DNA of 64,000 nt from Calycina herbarum (taxonomy: Eukaryota; Ascomycota; Leotiomycetes; Helotiales; Pezizellaceae). The number at the start of each line of letters is the position of its first letter. Positions within the stretch are counted from its first letter, which is position 1. Positions 33,801 to 46,100 of this stretch are shown here, one piece after another. The stretch lies in contig LLEY01000032.1 in assembly GCA_001414485.1 (NCBI GenBank), positions 62,001 through 126,000 of the forward strand, read 5' to 3'. The notes below the pieces were generated by a model. The model did not search any database and was not told the DNA's origin. It saw only the letters and a list, made by a program, of their open reading frames with translations. Made by a program: the position numbers and the translations under genes.

Positions 33801-36800
33801 GCAAGTGTCCCGGAGGAAATCCAACCTCAAACTCCTTTCGGAAACGGAAACCAGCGAGACTCTGTCGACAGTTCTGGACATGAATCTTCGATACCGGGAT
33901 CCAAACGAAAACCAAATAGTATCGAGGCCGGGCTCTACATTAGTCCACGACAATTGAGAGAGCAACGCAAAAAAATATTAGGTGGACACCATATGGAACC
34001 CTACGACCTTAGTCCACGGCAATTGGGAGAAGAAACCAAAACTTTGCCAGGTGTATGGTCACAGAATTTCCAGAGAATGGATTCTCGTTTGAAGAATTCT
34101 CAATCACCACGGAAGCCTTCCGTTATTATTCCAGTCAACGAAGAACGGGAAGAGTCGGAGGAGCCAAATGAAGTAGCACCCATAGTTTCGGTCGAAAGAA
34201 CACTTCGGGAAAGTCCACCTTTACATTCGAAGCAAGAGCTAGCCCGACGTCGTACTGCGCAACGAGAGCTCGGAATTCCTGCTCTTGAACAGGAACAGGA
34301 ACAGGAAGACAAGGAACTTACACCTGTTCTCGAAAACACGCAGGAGAAAACCAAACACATTAGTGCAAAAGATCGGCCACGTCGCAAGAGTATCTTGGAA
34401 CGAGAACTTGGTATTACTGTTCCGATCGACGAAGAACAAGAGGAGGTACACGAAGAACCAATAGTTTCTTTAGAAAGAACTCCCCAAGAAAGGATACATT
34501 CGAAGATAGCGCGTCAACGGGGGCTCAGAAAGGTTGCTTCGGAACAAGACGGGGGGGACAAGGAGCCCACTCCTGTAGTTGAAACGCCGCCGAAGAAAAT
34601 CAAAGGAATCAGTAGGAAAGAACGACCACGTAAGAGTGTTTTGGAACGAGAACTTGGTATTGTTCCTTCAGCCAACGAAGACGAGGATACGGAGCCTACT
34701 CCTACAGTTGAAACCCCATTGAAGGAGACCAGAAGCCTCGATAGGAAAGAACGGCCACGTAGGAGTATCTTGGAACGAGAACTTGGAATTGTTCCTTCAG
34801 CCGACGAAGACTCATCTGACTTACACCACGAAAACCATAACAGACGCACTTCATCTGTCGCCAGCGACAGAATTGCACGTCAGGCGGAAATCGATGCAGC
34901 TCCTATCAATGTCTTTGATCGGTATCTTGGTGAAAGCGATGTGGAACTTCCGAAACCACGGCGCTCTTCTGAATCACAAGCATATGTAAAAAAAGAAGGG
35001 TATAAGAAGCTTATTGGTGTGCGCTCAAGATATCCTACTTCTGAAGATGAGTCTGTTTTTGATCCTTCAGAGGCACGACGAAATGCCACACCCTTCCGAG
35101 ACGCCAAAGGCCAGCTCGTACGAAAAGGCAGTAGCAGCGCTATGAAGCCAAAGAGCGAAGACAAAAAAAGAGGAGCCCCTAGATCCTCACCAAACATCGC
35201 CTCAGTCCCAAGTTCCGAGAGCGAATCCCCACGAAACTTCAGTGGCAGTCCTGTCAGAAGCAGACCACAGAGAAGATTGTTTAACAATAAGTCAGAAATC
35301 CCTAGTTCGTCGGCAGAGGAGGAGTCAGGTTCAGAAATGATGGGAAGCCAGCAAGATATGGAATCTACCGCCAACAAGGGAAATAACAGAGCGCCCCTCC
35401 GCCTTCGTGTTAATCGGGTGGCTGTCAACCATTCTGCAAGAATTCCACTCTTCAATGCAAGTCTCAAATCTTTGGGTGCTGTTGATTCTGGGTCTATGAT
35501 GCCAAAGTCTTCTCCTCCGGTAGTCTCTACCAATACTGAAGAGCAAATTAAGTCTCCCAGCACCGATTTACCCAGTGGAATGCTGTCCAATACTAGCAGA
35601 ATACGTGATTCGGCCTCTATGCCGTCGCCAGTTGTAACGAGATTGAAACGCAACAAAGCGGCGGACTTCTTTGATGTTTATGATGACTATCAGCCTAGAA
35701 GTCCACCGCCTTCAAGCGATGTCAGTTTCCAGGGAGAGCCGGAATCCATGACGCTTTGTGGAGATACTCAATTACCTGTTGAGGAAGAGCTCGCTTCGAT
35801 GACAATTCTTGGTGTTACTCAGTTTCCTGTTGAGGAAGAGCTAGCTTCGATGACAATTCTTGGTGTTACTCAATTCCCTGTTGAGGAGCCTGATTCGATG
35901 GAATTTCCTTGGGATAGTCGGATGCCTGATTTGAGGACAGTCCTTGGGTATACTCAGTTACCTGTTGAGGAAGAGCCGGAATCAATGACACTTCGTGGAG
36001 ATAATACTCAACGGCCTGTGGAAAAGCCATCCGAAACAGCTGCAGCGCCACAACCATACACGGAATCATCGATAAAGTCAACTGTGGACGCTCTTTTTCA
36101 CCTTGGGAGTTCTTGTAGCCCGCCTGATTCTTCTGATTCTTCTTATCATACTGCTCAGTCACATCAAGAAGACTTAGATCTGAGCCAAGAAGCCAGACCT
36201 GAGGCTGCCAGCCCCCCGAAGCCGGCGAAGAATGAGAAAGCCAAGCGTCAGCCAGCAAAATCACCCTATTTCAAACAGCTTGCAGAATCCCCTAAGAAGA
36301 AAGGCAAGGGCAAGGTTTCTGAGATCGACGGGCAAGAAATGTCTAAGACTCCAAAGAAGGAATCGACATCAAGCCCAAATAAGCGCTCACCCGGTGGCTT
36401 TGTATCTTGCATTCCTTTCCCGCCTCTCTCCTCACCAAACTTTGGCCTCATTCAGGAGAAGCTCGCTCACGACCCCTTCCGCCTTCTCATCGCTGTCACC
36501 TTCCTCAACCGTACCAAAGGGAAACAAGCTATCCCAGTCTTCTACGAGCTCGTTGAAAAATACCCTACACCGGAAGCTCTTTCCTCAGCACCAAGAGAGG
36601 ACATCGTCGAAATCATCCGTCATCTCGGTCTTCAAAACCAACGTGCCGAAACCTTTCAAACTTATGGTGAACAATGGCTCGAAGATCCTCCCACGAAAGA
36701 CAAACGCTACATTGTCAAAGGATACCCAAAAAGGGACTCTGGTCGCGATATTGAACGCGGAGAGATTGTTACCGGCTCTGAGCGCCACACAGAATGGGAA

Positions 36801-37262
36801 ATCGGCCATATGACACAAGGATCTTACGCTATCGATTCCTGGCGTATCTTTTGTCGTGACGTTCTCAGAGGCGTGGCAGATTCCTGGAATGGTGAGAATG
36901 CAAAGGAGGAGAATTTCCAGCCCGAGTGGATGAGGGTTATTCCTGAGGATAAAGAATTGAGAGCTTATTTGAGATGGATGTGGTTGAAGGAGGGGTTTCA
37001 TTGGGATCCGTTTACCGGGGATAAGGAGGTTGCGCGGAGTGAGTTGATGGAGGCTGCGATGGGGAGAAAGGGCAGGATTGCTTGGGATGATTTGGGGGGT
37101 ATGAGGATTATACGTGATGAAGATGGTGAGAACGGGAAGGAAAAAGAAAAGGGGGAGGAAAAGGAGAGTGTAGACATAGGGAAGAAGGTTGAGGGGGAGC
37201 TTGATGTTAATATGGTTGGGGTTGACGGACCACCCGTTGAGAGGAAACTGAAGTTTTCGTAA
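30884..37262 (+). CDS. Very large nuclear-type protein with C-terminal MBD4-like DNA glycosylase domain
   Basis: Preferred model: exons 30884-31144, 31243-33611 and 33659-37262, 2,077 residues. The last intron (47 nt, GTAGGA...AAATAG) removes the stop at 33613-33615 and joins two long ORFs in frame. The second ORF is already open for ~170 bases before its first ATG at 33750. The N-terminal half is disordered, with acidic Ser-rich tracts and Lys-rich clusters (KKDKKRKRKRED, AARKAARKAKKAK), implying nuclear or nucleolar location. The middle has repeated ERELGI blocks and SMTILGVTQFPVEEE repeats. The C-terminus matches the HhH-GPD domain of MBD4-type mismatch glycosylases: PFRLLIAVTFLNRTKGKQAI, helix-hairpin-helix HLGLQNQRAETF, and SYAIDSWRIFCRD with the likely catalytic Asp at 36834-36836. 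Alternative: two genes, the second starting at 33750. The glycosylase domain is firm; the fusion is less so. Confidence 0.7.
35740..36020 (+). repeat. In-gene tandem repeat, ~60-63 bp units
   Basis: Within the glycosylase gene, 60- to 63-base units encode variants of SMTILGVTQFPVEEELA. At least two are nearly identical (about 35785-35880), with more diverged units on either side (TLCGDTQLPVEEE, TVLGYTQLPVEEE, TLRGDNTQRPVEK). The reading frame is kept throughout. Confidence 0.8.
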
Positions 37263-38068
37263 AAATGGGTGGAACATTTGTGGGAGTGCATTTTTCAAAA
37301 CTGGGATTTTCCCTTAGATCTTGTTTTGGGTGGCTCTTTGTCGTTTAGCTGAATACCCCGGTAGCATAGCATTCGTGGATAAGAAATGGAGAATGAGTTT
37401 CATTAAATCCCTCGTTTCGCTCTCTTTTTATTTCCACTTTCCAGACTTCGAGTTCTGGTACTTTATAAGCAAGAGAAGAAAAGCGGGTGTAACTGGGTAG
37501 GCGGTATATGGATATGTGAATGTGGTGGCTGGCAATAGCTGACTCGCAATTGACAGCTTACTCAATAGAATTTAGACAACAAGAGGGTGCGCATCTCAAT
37601 TGGCCTGACCTTTTTGAGTAACTAACTTTGTTCAATTATCTTGAAATTCATTCCTTGAGAAGACTTAAAATTGATGATAGATTTTTGCTGGATGTCAGGG
37701 TGGTGATCGCTAAACTTCAGGCAGCCAGTTGCTAAAATTTAAGTTGTTGAACGCTGAACTCCAGAGAGCAGCTCGCTAAGTTTTAGGGTATCGAACACTA
37801 CTCTATAGGGCTAGTCCCTCAGGGGAGGGTTAAAATGGCTGGCAAAGTCACAAGTACCACCACTCTGTAAGTAGAAAGTTTTCGTCTACTCGTAGGTAAT
37901 CTATCAATTGCACAAAACTGTCGTGTCTTGCTATTTGTACGTTACCTACCAATAGCACCAAATCTTCGGGCTAGTAGTTCCTATTCCTAGGTCACCCACG
38001 AATAGCACAAACGACTTTTTATGAAACTCAAGCTCGGGAATCTAGCATGTATAGAAGCAGGCATCTTT
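37263..38068. other. Convergent intergenic region with short degenerate repeats
   Basis: About 800 bases between the glycosylase gene and DPH6. Between 37885 and 38012 a motif like TACCTACCAATAGCACAAA recurs about three times in degenerate form, once flanked by its inverse (GCTATTTGTACG). The motif is shared with the palindrome at 7873. No gene is seen. Confidence 0.45.
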
Positions 38069-40321
38069 TTACACTGTATAACCATCCATCCAAGTATCAA
38101 ACAGCAAAACAGCCCCCAGTCTCCGCCCTTCTCCGTCCCAAAGTTTTGAACAGGGTATGACCCCCGCTAAACTCTTCTCGTCCCATCCCTCCTTCAAAGA
38201 CGTATCGTAGTAACTTGTATATGCCTCCTTCTCCCCATCACTCCCAAGGCCGAGTTCTTTCAAAGCCACCCCTAGCCTCTCATCCACCGTACTCTCTCCT
38301 TGAGGAAACAGAACACTAACGATCGTCCGTAATCGACCGCTAAAAGAACACTGATAAACCACCCATCCATTTCTCTCAATCGTAGGATGAAAGGTTATCG
38401 TCCCTCCAGAAATACCAGTATGAGCATGCCATTCTATCCCAGCTTGACGAGGGAGTTCTTCAACCATCGCTATGAACAGAGGAGGTGTAGTTTGTGATGT
38501 GGAAGAAGAGAGGATGGAGAAATCAGGGAGGAGTTTTTGAGATGCTGAGGTGCCGTGTTGTTCCATGCCCGAATAATGCTTTGATTCCCAGAGATCAATT
38601 TCTTCTCCTTCATCATCGGAATCATCGTCTTTCGACTTCTGGTGGAGGAAAGACCATGCTTGTGCTGGTATTTTGGAGAGAAGGTCGTGTGCGAGTGAGG
38701 TTGAAGAAGGAAGATAGGCTATTGCGGATGTGAAGTATTGGACGTCCATTTCTAGGCCGACTCGTTGGAGATGTTGGAGGGAGAGTGTGGTTTGGAGGTT
38801 GAAATCTTCCACGTGGTTGGAGGAAGGGAATGGTAAGATCATGGTCCCTGGTATCAAGGGAATTTGACCAGCTATTGAGACTCCACGCTGAGAGCATTCA
38901 ATTTCTTGAGATGCAGGGAGGGAGATGGCTTGTGAATAGGGCCCAATGTTTGCGGGTGCCCAGTAGGAGCGGGATTGGACATGTAGAGCTTTTTGGGAAC
39001 CGGCTGTGGGTGATGGGGAAGCGATTTGGAGATGGATGATTAAACTTGCATTTTTTGGGAGAAGGTCACCGACCGATATTGTGACCCGAGACGGTGGATT
39101 GGGCACGGTGAAGAGATTGCTGTAGATTTTGTTGATTGTGGTAAAGTCGGCCATGGAACGGAGAAGGATTGTGGTGCACGTTATTGCTGTTGCTGGGAGG
39201 TTATTTTGTTCCAGGAGCCGTTGTATTTGTGCAACAACATAGCTGGTTTGGTCAGAAACTGAGGTATTGGTTTGGTCGGGAGAAACTGTCCAATGCAGGA
39301 TATTGGGGTTTGCCCGAGAATTCGTCTTTAGTGGATGTCCTCCACTTGACACTGAAGGTACTTCAACTGGTTCATTGCCGTTGAGAGACTGAAGAATCTT
39401 GCTGAACTTTAGATCAAGCAAATCAGGAATCCGAGGCTTTGCTGCTGAACTATCAACATGCTCTTTCATAATGACCTTGGCCTTCGGAATTTGAAGCCAG
39501 GCTGCACCTCCACCTTCTCTTACAACGATCCGATTCTCATCAGAGATCTCTATCCTGCCTTTGAAAAGCTTTGGTGGTCCATCGATTACCAGAGTCTCGA
39601 ATTCTCCTCCCTCTCCTAATACCGCACCATCCCCATCAGTGCCGAATCTCTTAATAGATCTCTCAATACGCGTTCTGTCTGCCAGACTAGCAACATTGTT
39701 CCAAAGAAAACTCTCATCCAGCCCACCACTTGCAACCTTGATAATCCTAGCGTCAAGATTCACAGCTTGCATATCCTCCAGCAAGGACGCCTGTGTGGCA
39801 GGAGGGAGAATTGGATACTTCCACAAGAAACCGAGTGGGGTAAGACCTAATCGCAAAGCTACAGACTCAACTCGTGTTCTTTGATAGGTAGATAGAATAG
39901 CACCTGTGCTAATCGCATTGGCGCTGGGATGGTCTTTCAATATCCTCTTCAGGAGCGGAACCAACGATTCGGTCTCATCCTCTTCCCCAGACCCAACATG
40001 ATCATAGCTAGCACCACTCTGTACTGCCGTCCCAGTGATAGGCTGACGATACAAGGGAATTCCCAACGCTTGTTCGTACAATGGAATGACAGTGTGACCA
40101 ACAGTCTGGTACATGAAGCTGTTCAGGTCATGTTCGTCTTCGGTGTCTGCCTCGCCCTGTGCGGTACCAACACCAACATTTTCTTTCGAGGCTGATGGAG
40201 CTGGATACAGATTCGCCAAGGCAACAACTTGGTGACCATGATGAAGACAGTGTAGCAGGGAAAAGAAACTGTCTTTGCCGCCTGATATGAGCGCGATGAC
40301 ATTGAGAGTTGATTCGGACAT
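38069..40321 (-). CDS. DPH6: Diphthine-ammonia ligase with RidA-like domains
   Basis: Performs the last step of diphthamide synthesis on elongation factor 2, ATP-dependent amidation of diphthine, in the cytosol. Single exon, 750 residues (yeast Dph6: 685). Residues 1-~270 are the ATP-pyrophosphatase domain: NVIALISGGKDSFFSLLHCL carries the PP-loop SGGKDS, followed by QTVGHTVIPLYEQALGIPLY and GAILSTYQRTRVESVALRLG. The segment LGEGGEFETLVIDGPPKLFK closes the domain as in all Dph6 proteins. The C-terminal half contains two RidA/YjgF-like domains, the second recognisable by YWAPANIGPYSQAI and VSIAGQIPLIPGTM. The start is the first ATG; the frame is closed upstream. Coding-strand composition switches sharply within the gene. 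Confidence 0.93.
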   Translation of the reverse strand: MSESTLNVIALISGGKDSFFSLLHCLHHGHQVVALANLYPAPSASKENVGVGTAQGEADTEDEHDLNSFMYQTVGHTVIPLYEQALGIPLYRQPITGTAVQSGASYDHVGSGEEDETESLVPLLKRILKDHPSANAISTGAILSTYQRTRVESVALRLGLTPLGFLWKYPILPPATQASLLEDMQAVNLDARIIKVASGGLDESFLWNNVASLADRTRIERSIKRFGTDGDGAVLGEGGEFETLVIDGPPKLFKGRIEISDENRIVVREGGGAAWLQIPKAKVIMKEHVDSSAAKPRIPDLLDLKFSKILQSLNGNEPVEVPSVSSGGHPLKTNSRANPNILHWTVSPDQTNTSVSDQTSYVVAQIQRLLEQNNLPATAITCTTILLRSMADFTTINKIYSNLFTVPNPPSRVTISVGDLLPKNASLIIHLQIASPSPTAGSQKALHVQSRSYWAPANIGPYSQAISLPASQEIECSQRGVSIAGQIPLIPGTMILPFPSSNHVEDFNLQTTLSLQHLQRVGLEMDVQYFTSAIAYLPSSTSLAHDLLSKIPAQAWSFLHQKSKDDDSDDEGEEIDLWESKHYSGMEQHGTSASQKLLPDFSILSSSTSQTTPPLFIAMVEELPRQAGIEWHAHTGISGGTITFHPTIERNGWVVYQCSFSGRLRTIVSVLFPQGESTVDERLGVALKELGLGSDGEKEAYTSYYDTSLKEGWDEKSLAGVIPCSKLWDGEGRRLGAVLLFDTWMDGYTV

Positions 40322-41172
40322 GCCGAACGCATCAAGGGTACTTCGCCTCTCACGGCAAAAACCAACAATGCTGCAGGGTGGTTTATTTATCTCCCGTCGA
40401 CCTGCATGATACCCCTCAATGAATTATTATTATTTGATTTGGGTGTGCGGCCGAGTTAAGTTTCCACGTCAATTTTCCTTAAAGTGAACTAACGCAAGAA
40501 GAGGGTTCGTGGTGCCTGAGGCTAGATTTTTCACTTGCCCTAATGACAGGGGCTAGCACTCACTAAAGTTTTTGAAAATGTCCCCAAAAACTCGACGCTT
40601 GTATATAAAGATATATATGAGACTTGGCTTTCTTGAAAGGGTATTTAATAGATTCTAAAGGAACCTCAATAATTAGTACGTGTATACATGTCACTCATTC
40701 ACATCAGAAGTAAAACTGAACACTCAATGGGCAACAAATTTCTATACATGTGTTTGGCTATCTGGTGTACATTTCGTGCCAGCACAAGACATGAGCAGGC
40801 GGCGAATGGATTTGTGAAAATGGAACGGTCGACCAGCTACCGCTTCAAGGAATTACAACGATCGTAAGAAAGCAAGTAGCATCAGAATACACACAACCCC
40901 GGCTCCGTCATGACGCTAAATCGGTGCAGAAAATGTTCAGAAAGGAAAATTTGATACAATGAATTGAAGAAAAAGCACATGACTTTTTGATTTGCGCAAA
41001 CCCCCTCTACCCCGTCCATCGTGATAGCATGAGTTGGTCGCGAGACCTGTTTATCCCCAGAACCCAACCATATAGGCGCGCAAGAAGGAATTTTTATGTC
41101 GTGGAGATCGTATCAGTGGCGTAACATACAGTAGTCGAGCACACCGAGTTTTCCGTCAGGAGAGAAGAGAAC
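40322..41172. other. Intergenic region DPH6 / Msn2-like gene
   Basis: About 850 bases: promoter of DPH6 on the left and 3' region of the zinc-finger gene on the right. I see no gene or RNA. AT-rich (TATATAAAGATATATATGAG) around 40600. Confidence 0.45.
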
Positions 41173-43148
41173 TTATTCAGAACGCTTACGCTTCTTGCGG
41201 GATTGGCTGTCACTGGCTGAGTCGTCGGTGTCACTGCCAGAAGCTGCCTGGGCAACGTTGAAGAGAACACTACCCAAGTTCTGGATATGTTCATCCTCAC
41301 TATTCGACTGCATGTGATCGCTTGGGACCTCGCCGTCCTCCAAGACGCCCATGACTATGGCACCACTTCCGTGGGTACGAGCGTGCTGGGTCAAGTTGTC
41401 ACTGCGGGAGAACTTCTTGCCGCATTCATGGCATTCGAATGGCTTGTCCTCGGTGTGGAGAGATCGATAATGGCGCTTGAGGTGTTCTTGGCGACGGAAT
41501 CGACGATTGCATTTATCGCAGACAAAGGTCTTGGATGGGTCTTCAGTGAGAGATTGCTTGCGGCCGCGGCGGTTGACTGGTGCAGCGTGGGGAGTGCCAG
41601 AGTCGGAGCCCATGACACTGTTGGTGGCGTGATGCTCGGAAGAACCAGATTGACTGTGGGCGACCGAGTGGTGTTGGTGTCCTTCGGGGTTGCCCTCCTG
41701 GACAGGTGCTCCTGATGCGGTATTCATTGGGACGGTGTACTTGCGAGATCTCACGAGGTTGTCAAATTCCGTCGAGTCGTCTTCTTCGTCACGGCGGGCC
41801 TTCTTGGTCTTCTTGGTACGCTTCTCCTTCTTGACTTCGGTCTCAGAGCCGGAGGCGGGTGGACTGGGTAGACAGGCGACGGCGAATTGCTCCGACTCGT
41901 CGAACTGCTCAAAGTCCTCAAAGTCGTCTTCGCTGACGAATTGTTCGCTGTCCAGGGAAAGCAAGTCGGATCCCGAGCTGGTGCGCTGACGCTTGTTGCC
42001 AAAGAATTGGACGTTGTCGGTGGTGGGGAAATTGACGAGGCCGTTGACAAAATCCTCGTCAGAATCGAGGTCGGAGAATTGGTCAAATGATGGTAGGCCG
42101 TGGTGTGGGGCAGTGAATGTGAAGTTCTTCGCGTGGGCGTGGGCAGCTTTATTGAAGGTCTCACCGGCTAGCATGAACTGGTGCTCTTCGTCGTCCCCGG
42201 CGCACAATGTGGGTAGGGCAGGAAATTCAGCCGCGGCGCTGGTGAGGTTCGAGGCTGCCGGCGAGGCAGATGCACCGGAAGCAACAGTAAGATTGCGCGG
42301 GTCGCAGAAGTCGAAGTCCTGTTCTGAAATGACCGATCGTGGGTAGGGGGAAGGGGAGGGCGAGAGTGAAGGGCACGATGTTGCAGACAGGAGCTCGCTA
42401 GCGTGGCTGTGGCCGCTGCTGGTAAGCGAGTTGGGGTGGATGAAGACTGGAAAAGCGTCGCGTTAGTCCCTTATGACCTCGACTCGACCAACCCCTACAC
42501 TCCGGCTGCCCGGGCGTGTAATTGATTGCCAAAATATATTACACCAAAAGGAAGGGGAGCGGAGCAAATATATCACGTACCTGGAGTCATTGGCGGTGAT
42601 CCGCATCTGGCCCATTCGCCTCCGGCCAAGGTGTCCGATTGTACCTCGCCTTCGCAGCCCTCCTTGACGCCCTCGAAGCCGTTGAGTCCGAGGAAGACGC
42701 TGTTCATGGGCGTGTGCAGGGCATCACAGCTGGATGGGCTGCTCGACACGCTGCCGGATGCCGACAGCGGCGGGGTGGATGGATAATAGTACATGTCGGC
42801 ATCGTGGATCTCAGGTTCCATTCGCATCCTGGGGGCGTGCTCTTGGATGAGAATCGTGGGCTTTTGGTACATCGGGCGAGGGGAGGCCATGGGCGTCATG
42901 TTTCCCGCAAATCCGGAATTGAACATCTGCGGGTGCATAGGCGGCTGCGAACAAGACGAATTTGGTCGGGAATAGATTGGTGTCGAGGGCATGGGGTGAA
43001 CGTGTGGGTGGTATACTGGTACCTGAACGTTGCTTGGTTGTTGCGAGAAGTGTCCATGTTGACGATTGTCTGGTTTTGGATCCGGGTTGTAATAGAAAAA
43101 GGGCGATTGTCCCATTACTGGACCTTGCTGATATGCGGAAGAGTCCAT
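41173..43148 (-). CDS. MSN2: Msn2/4-type C2H2 zinc-finger transcription factor
   Basis: Stress-response transcription factor of the family that includes yeast Msn2/Msn4 and filamentous-fungal MsnA/Seb1, which bind AGGGG stress elements. Exons 43148-42581 and 42446-41173 (134-nt intron) give 613 residues. The N-terminal half is Pro/Ser/Tyr/Gln-rich ([20 protein letters not shown]). A middle acidic stretch ([19 protein letters not shown]) could be an activation region. Two C-terminal C2H2 fingers are clear: [20 protein letters not shown] with the distal His, then [29 protein letters not shown] and RSDNLTQH are the helix residues expected for AGGGG recognition. The tail ends SRKKRKRSE, a likely nuclear signal. 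The start at 43148 is the first in-frame ATG. The upstream region is very long. Confidence 0.9.
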
Positions 43149-46100
43149 GGCGGATATTGTTCTTGTTTTATTTGGCTGCGTTGACTGTAAAGTGTCAGTC
43201 ACACTCTCCTTCTCTCCTCGTCACTCTTTTTTTCTCTCGTTCTGGCACGCCGGTCAAGTGGAAGCAGCAATATACGTACTGTAACAGTCGAGCCAAGTGG
43301 TTCGAGTGGGCTGATTAATATACGTTTCGTAAAACAAGTGTGGTTTTGCAAGTGGAAGACGTTGAGATACTCGATGCGTCGTAAGAAGAGATGTGGGTGT
43401 GAAGGGAGTGACTGGACAACAGCTTGGGTTTTCCCAGACTGTCTAATAGTTATATGGTTTGGGGGTGATTATACATTCGCTCGTGGAAGTTCGTGTTCGA
43501 GGTCGATGGACAGAGTGGTTCGTTTTTTGCAATTATCGACGTTTCGTTCGCTCGTTACGAGGAGGCAAGGCACAGAGATGGCAGTGGGTTTCCAAAGGAA
43601 GGTACGGATGAAAATTGAGAGGCTATATGAAAAGCACAAGTCGAGATTGATCCAAAAGAATGAGTGTACAAAAAAGAAGCCGGCGATCGGTATAATAAGA
43701 AGAATGGGTTGGCGTTATGGGAGGGTAAACCTAAAGGACGAGCAAACGAGAGTAGTTGGTGACGGGGGCCTTGCAAATAAAGTAGCCACGGAGCGATCCA
43801 CGAGCGGGCCAGCGATAGAAGGCGAAGATAGGCACTTCCGGGCAGGTCAAGCCTGTGGGTGGCTGCTGGACTGGCTGCTGTCAGGGCAGAAGCAGGCAGA
43901 GAAGGAACATGGGCTGATGGACATGAGTGGCATGGGTGAGGGAGTGGGTGGGTGGGGATGGCTATGAATGGGGAGCATGGGTTAGCATGAGCATGGGCAG
44001 AACGAGCATGGTGTGGTGAACGGGGTGGGCCCGGCTGGTGGTTGAGTGGTGAAGGCCCTGGTCTGGGGGAGCCGGCAGCATGATGGATGGGTGGATGCCA
44101 TCTTTCTAATTCCAGCACCGCCGTCAAAAGCGAGATGTTCGCTCGGGGGCTGCTTCGTGTGTGGTGGAAGAGGCCGTGTTCGACGCTACGTCCCATTGAG
44201 GGTAGACCTAATACGGCAAAGAGAGAGGCGAAGAGGCAAAAGAGCTAAGCGAGAGTTCTCAATTGTGTTGTTATTACCGTATATGAGCGTCGTGGTGGTG
44301 GTATTGGCATGAAGCACAAAATCCCTTCCTACGAGTACTCTGTCCTTATCAAGAGGGTGCAAAATGGGCGAGTTGAGGATTGAGTGAAAACACTTTGGAG
44401 CGGTGGATCCTCGCTTGTATTCCATCCACAGTCTCAATCCAGCATGGTGGGACAAGCGCAGGTGGTTGGACCGCTCGGGTTCTGTATGGCAAGCGACAGA
44501 GCAACACAATGCAGCGATCTCTGCTCACAACGACTCAAAAATATCATCAAAGCGGCGAGTCTTCTGCAGGTGGAATCGCCCTCACGATGCATGATTGGGG
44601 CAAGGAGAGGCGTGGATTGTGCATGCATAAGCTCGACCATCCAATGCTCGTGTTCACAATTTTATCCACAATCCCTCCATACGACACTGACCTCTCCATC
44701 CGCGCGCATCCTTCCAGCAACCCCTCACTCACTCACTGGCTGACCACGAATCACCACGTACTTCACCACCTCACCACCACCACCATGAGATATCGTATTG
44801 CGTTGGCTTGCGCGCGACAACACCAAGGCACGTAGATATGCGTGGTAAGATATGTCGGAAGCATTAGCGATATCAGTAGGCATCATATTCGGTGGGAACG
44901 ACAACCCTACCTACGTATGTTCTTAACTCGTTGTTCTGGTGGCAAATTATCTCGAGAACCACCGCATTTTCGGCTCCGATTCAGCAACCTCGTCGTCAAG
45001 GACCTTCCAATGATAGACCACCCTCAGCCTCAGCATATAACACATGTTCAAGCGCTGGAGATGTGCCACCATCCAGCTTCATTTGTCTAATTATCCCACG
45101 TCTCTCGTTCAAGAACCGCACAGCCTACCACCACTTGATAGAAAGTCTGAGGACTGGCCGGCGTCATGCAAAGGCGACAAAGCACGGCCTGCGCGCGAAG
45201 AGCTGGGAGAGAAAAAGTCCGAAAGAAGAATTATTCTTCGCCTCCAACTCTCATTCGATAAAGACGACCTTCAGCGTGGAGAAAATTGCGAAACACTTTT
45301 ACACCAGTCACGGTGCGTAGCACACCTTCCCCCACGCGTATTGGACAACTGAACGCACAAATGCAAGCGTAATGCCGCAATTCCAAGAAACATATATCCA
45401 CCAGCTACACCAACAAGGCAGTGCTGCTCGAAAGTTCCAAGGACATGCCGGCAGCGTGCCTGAATTATTAACCACGTCCACGACGTATCAAAAATCATAT
45501 ATTTGAATTTAACTGCGGCTCGGATTTGATAAGGCGGTCTCCACCATTTCCAGTCCCTAACGCAACTCCCCTCTTTGGGAATTTCCCCGCTCTCCCACGA
45601 TGGAGAGACATTGGACAATCCACCTGGGCATGGCATGAAACATGAAACATTTTGACAAAACAGATGACGACGATTCGACCAGAATACGCATGGAAAACAG
45701 ATTGAACTAAAATGTTTGCAGCGGGTAAAGATGCATCTTATTTCGACTGTCACACTATTTGATTCTGATACAGAGGTGCCGGGGGCGGACGAGTGTCTAC
45801 AATCCATATGTAGGTGAGATCATCCAAGCACAAAGCTCGGAGAGTCTTGAGAAAGGCTGGCTGGCTGCAGGAACCGGTTCCATCATTTCCATTTTAAGCA
45901 AGATACATGAACTACCAAACAAGACAGAGACTTGCAGAAACTCGCTCTTTCGGCAATAGAACACGGGCCTCTATTTCTTCTTTAGGGCAAAACAAAGGTG
46001 CACGACTAGGACCCGTCGAATTGAAGTGTTCGCCAACACCATCCTTGCAGCTTGACAAAATTCTTGAACTTCACGAGTCACAAACCACCGTTCCACCCGA

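Noticed and set aside
44380..44835. 151-codon plus ORF
   Set aside because: No ATG at its listed start, overlaps another equally long frame, and no family resemblance.
45271..45807. 178-codon minus-strand ORF with ATG
   Set aside because: Cys/Trp/Arg-scattered composition typical of chance frames, no motif, no supporting splice context.
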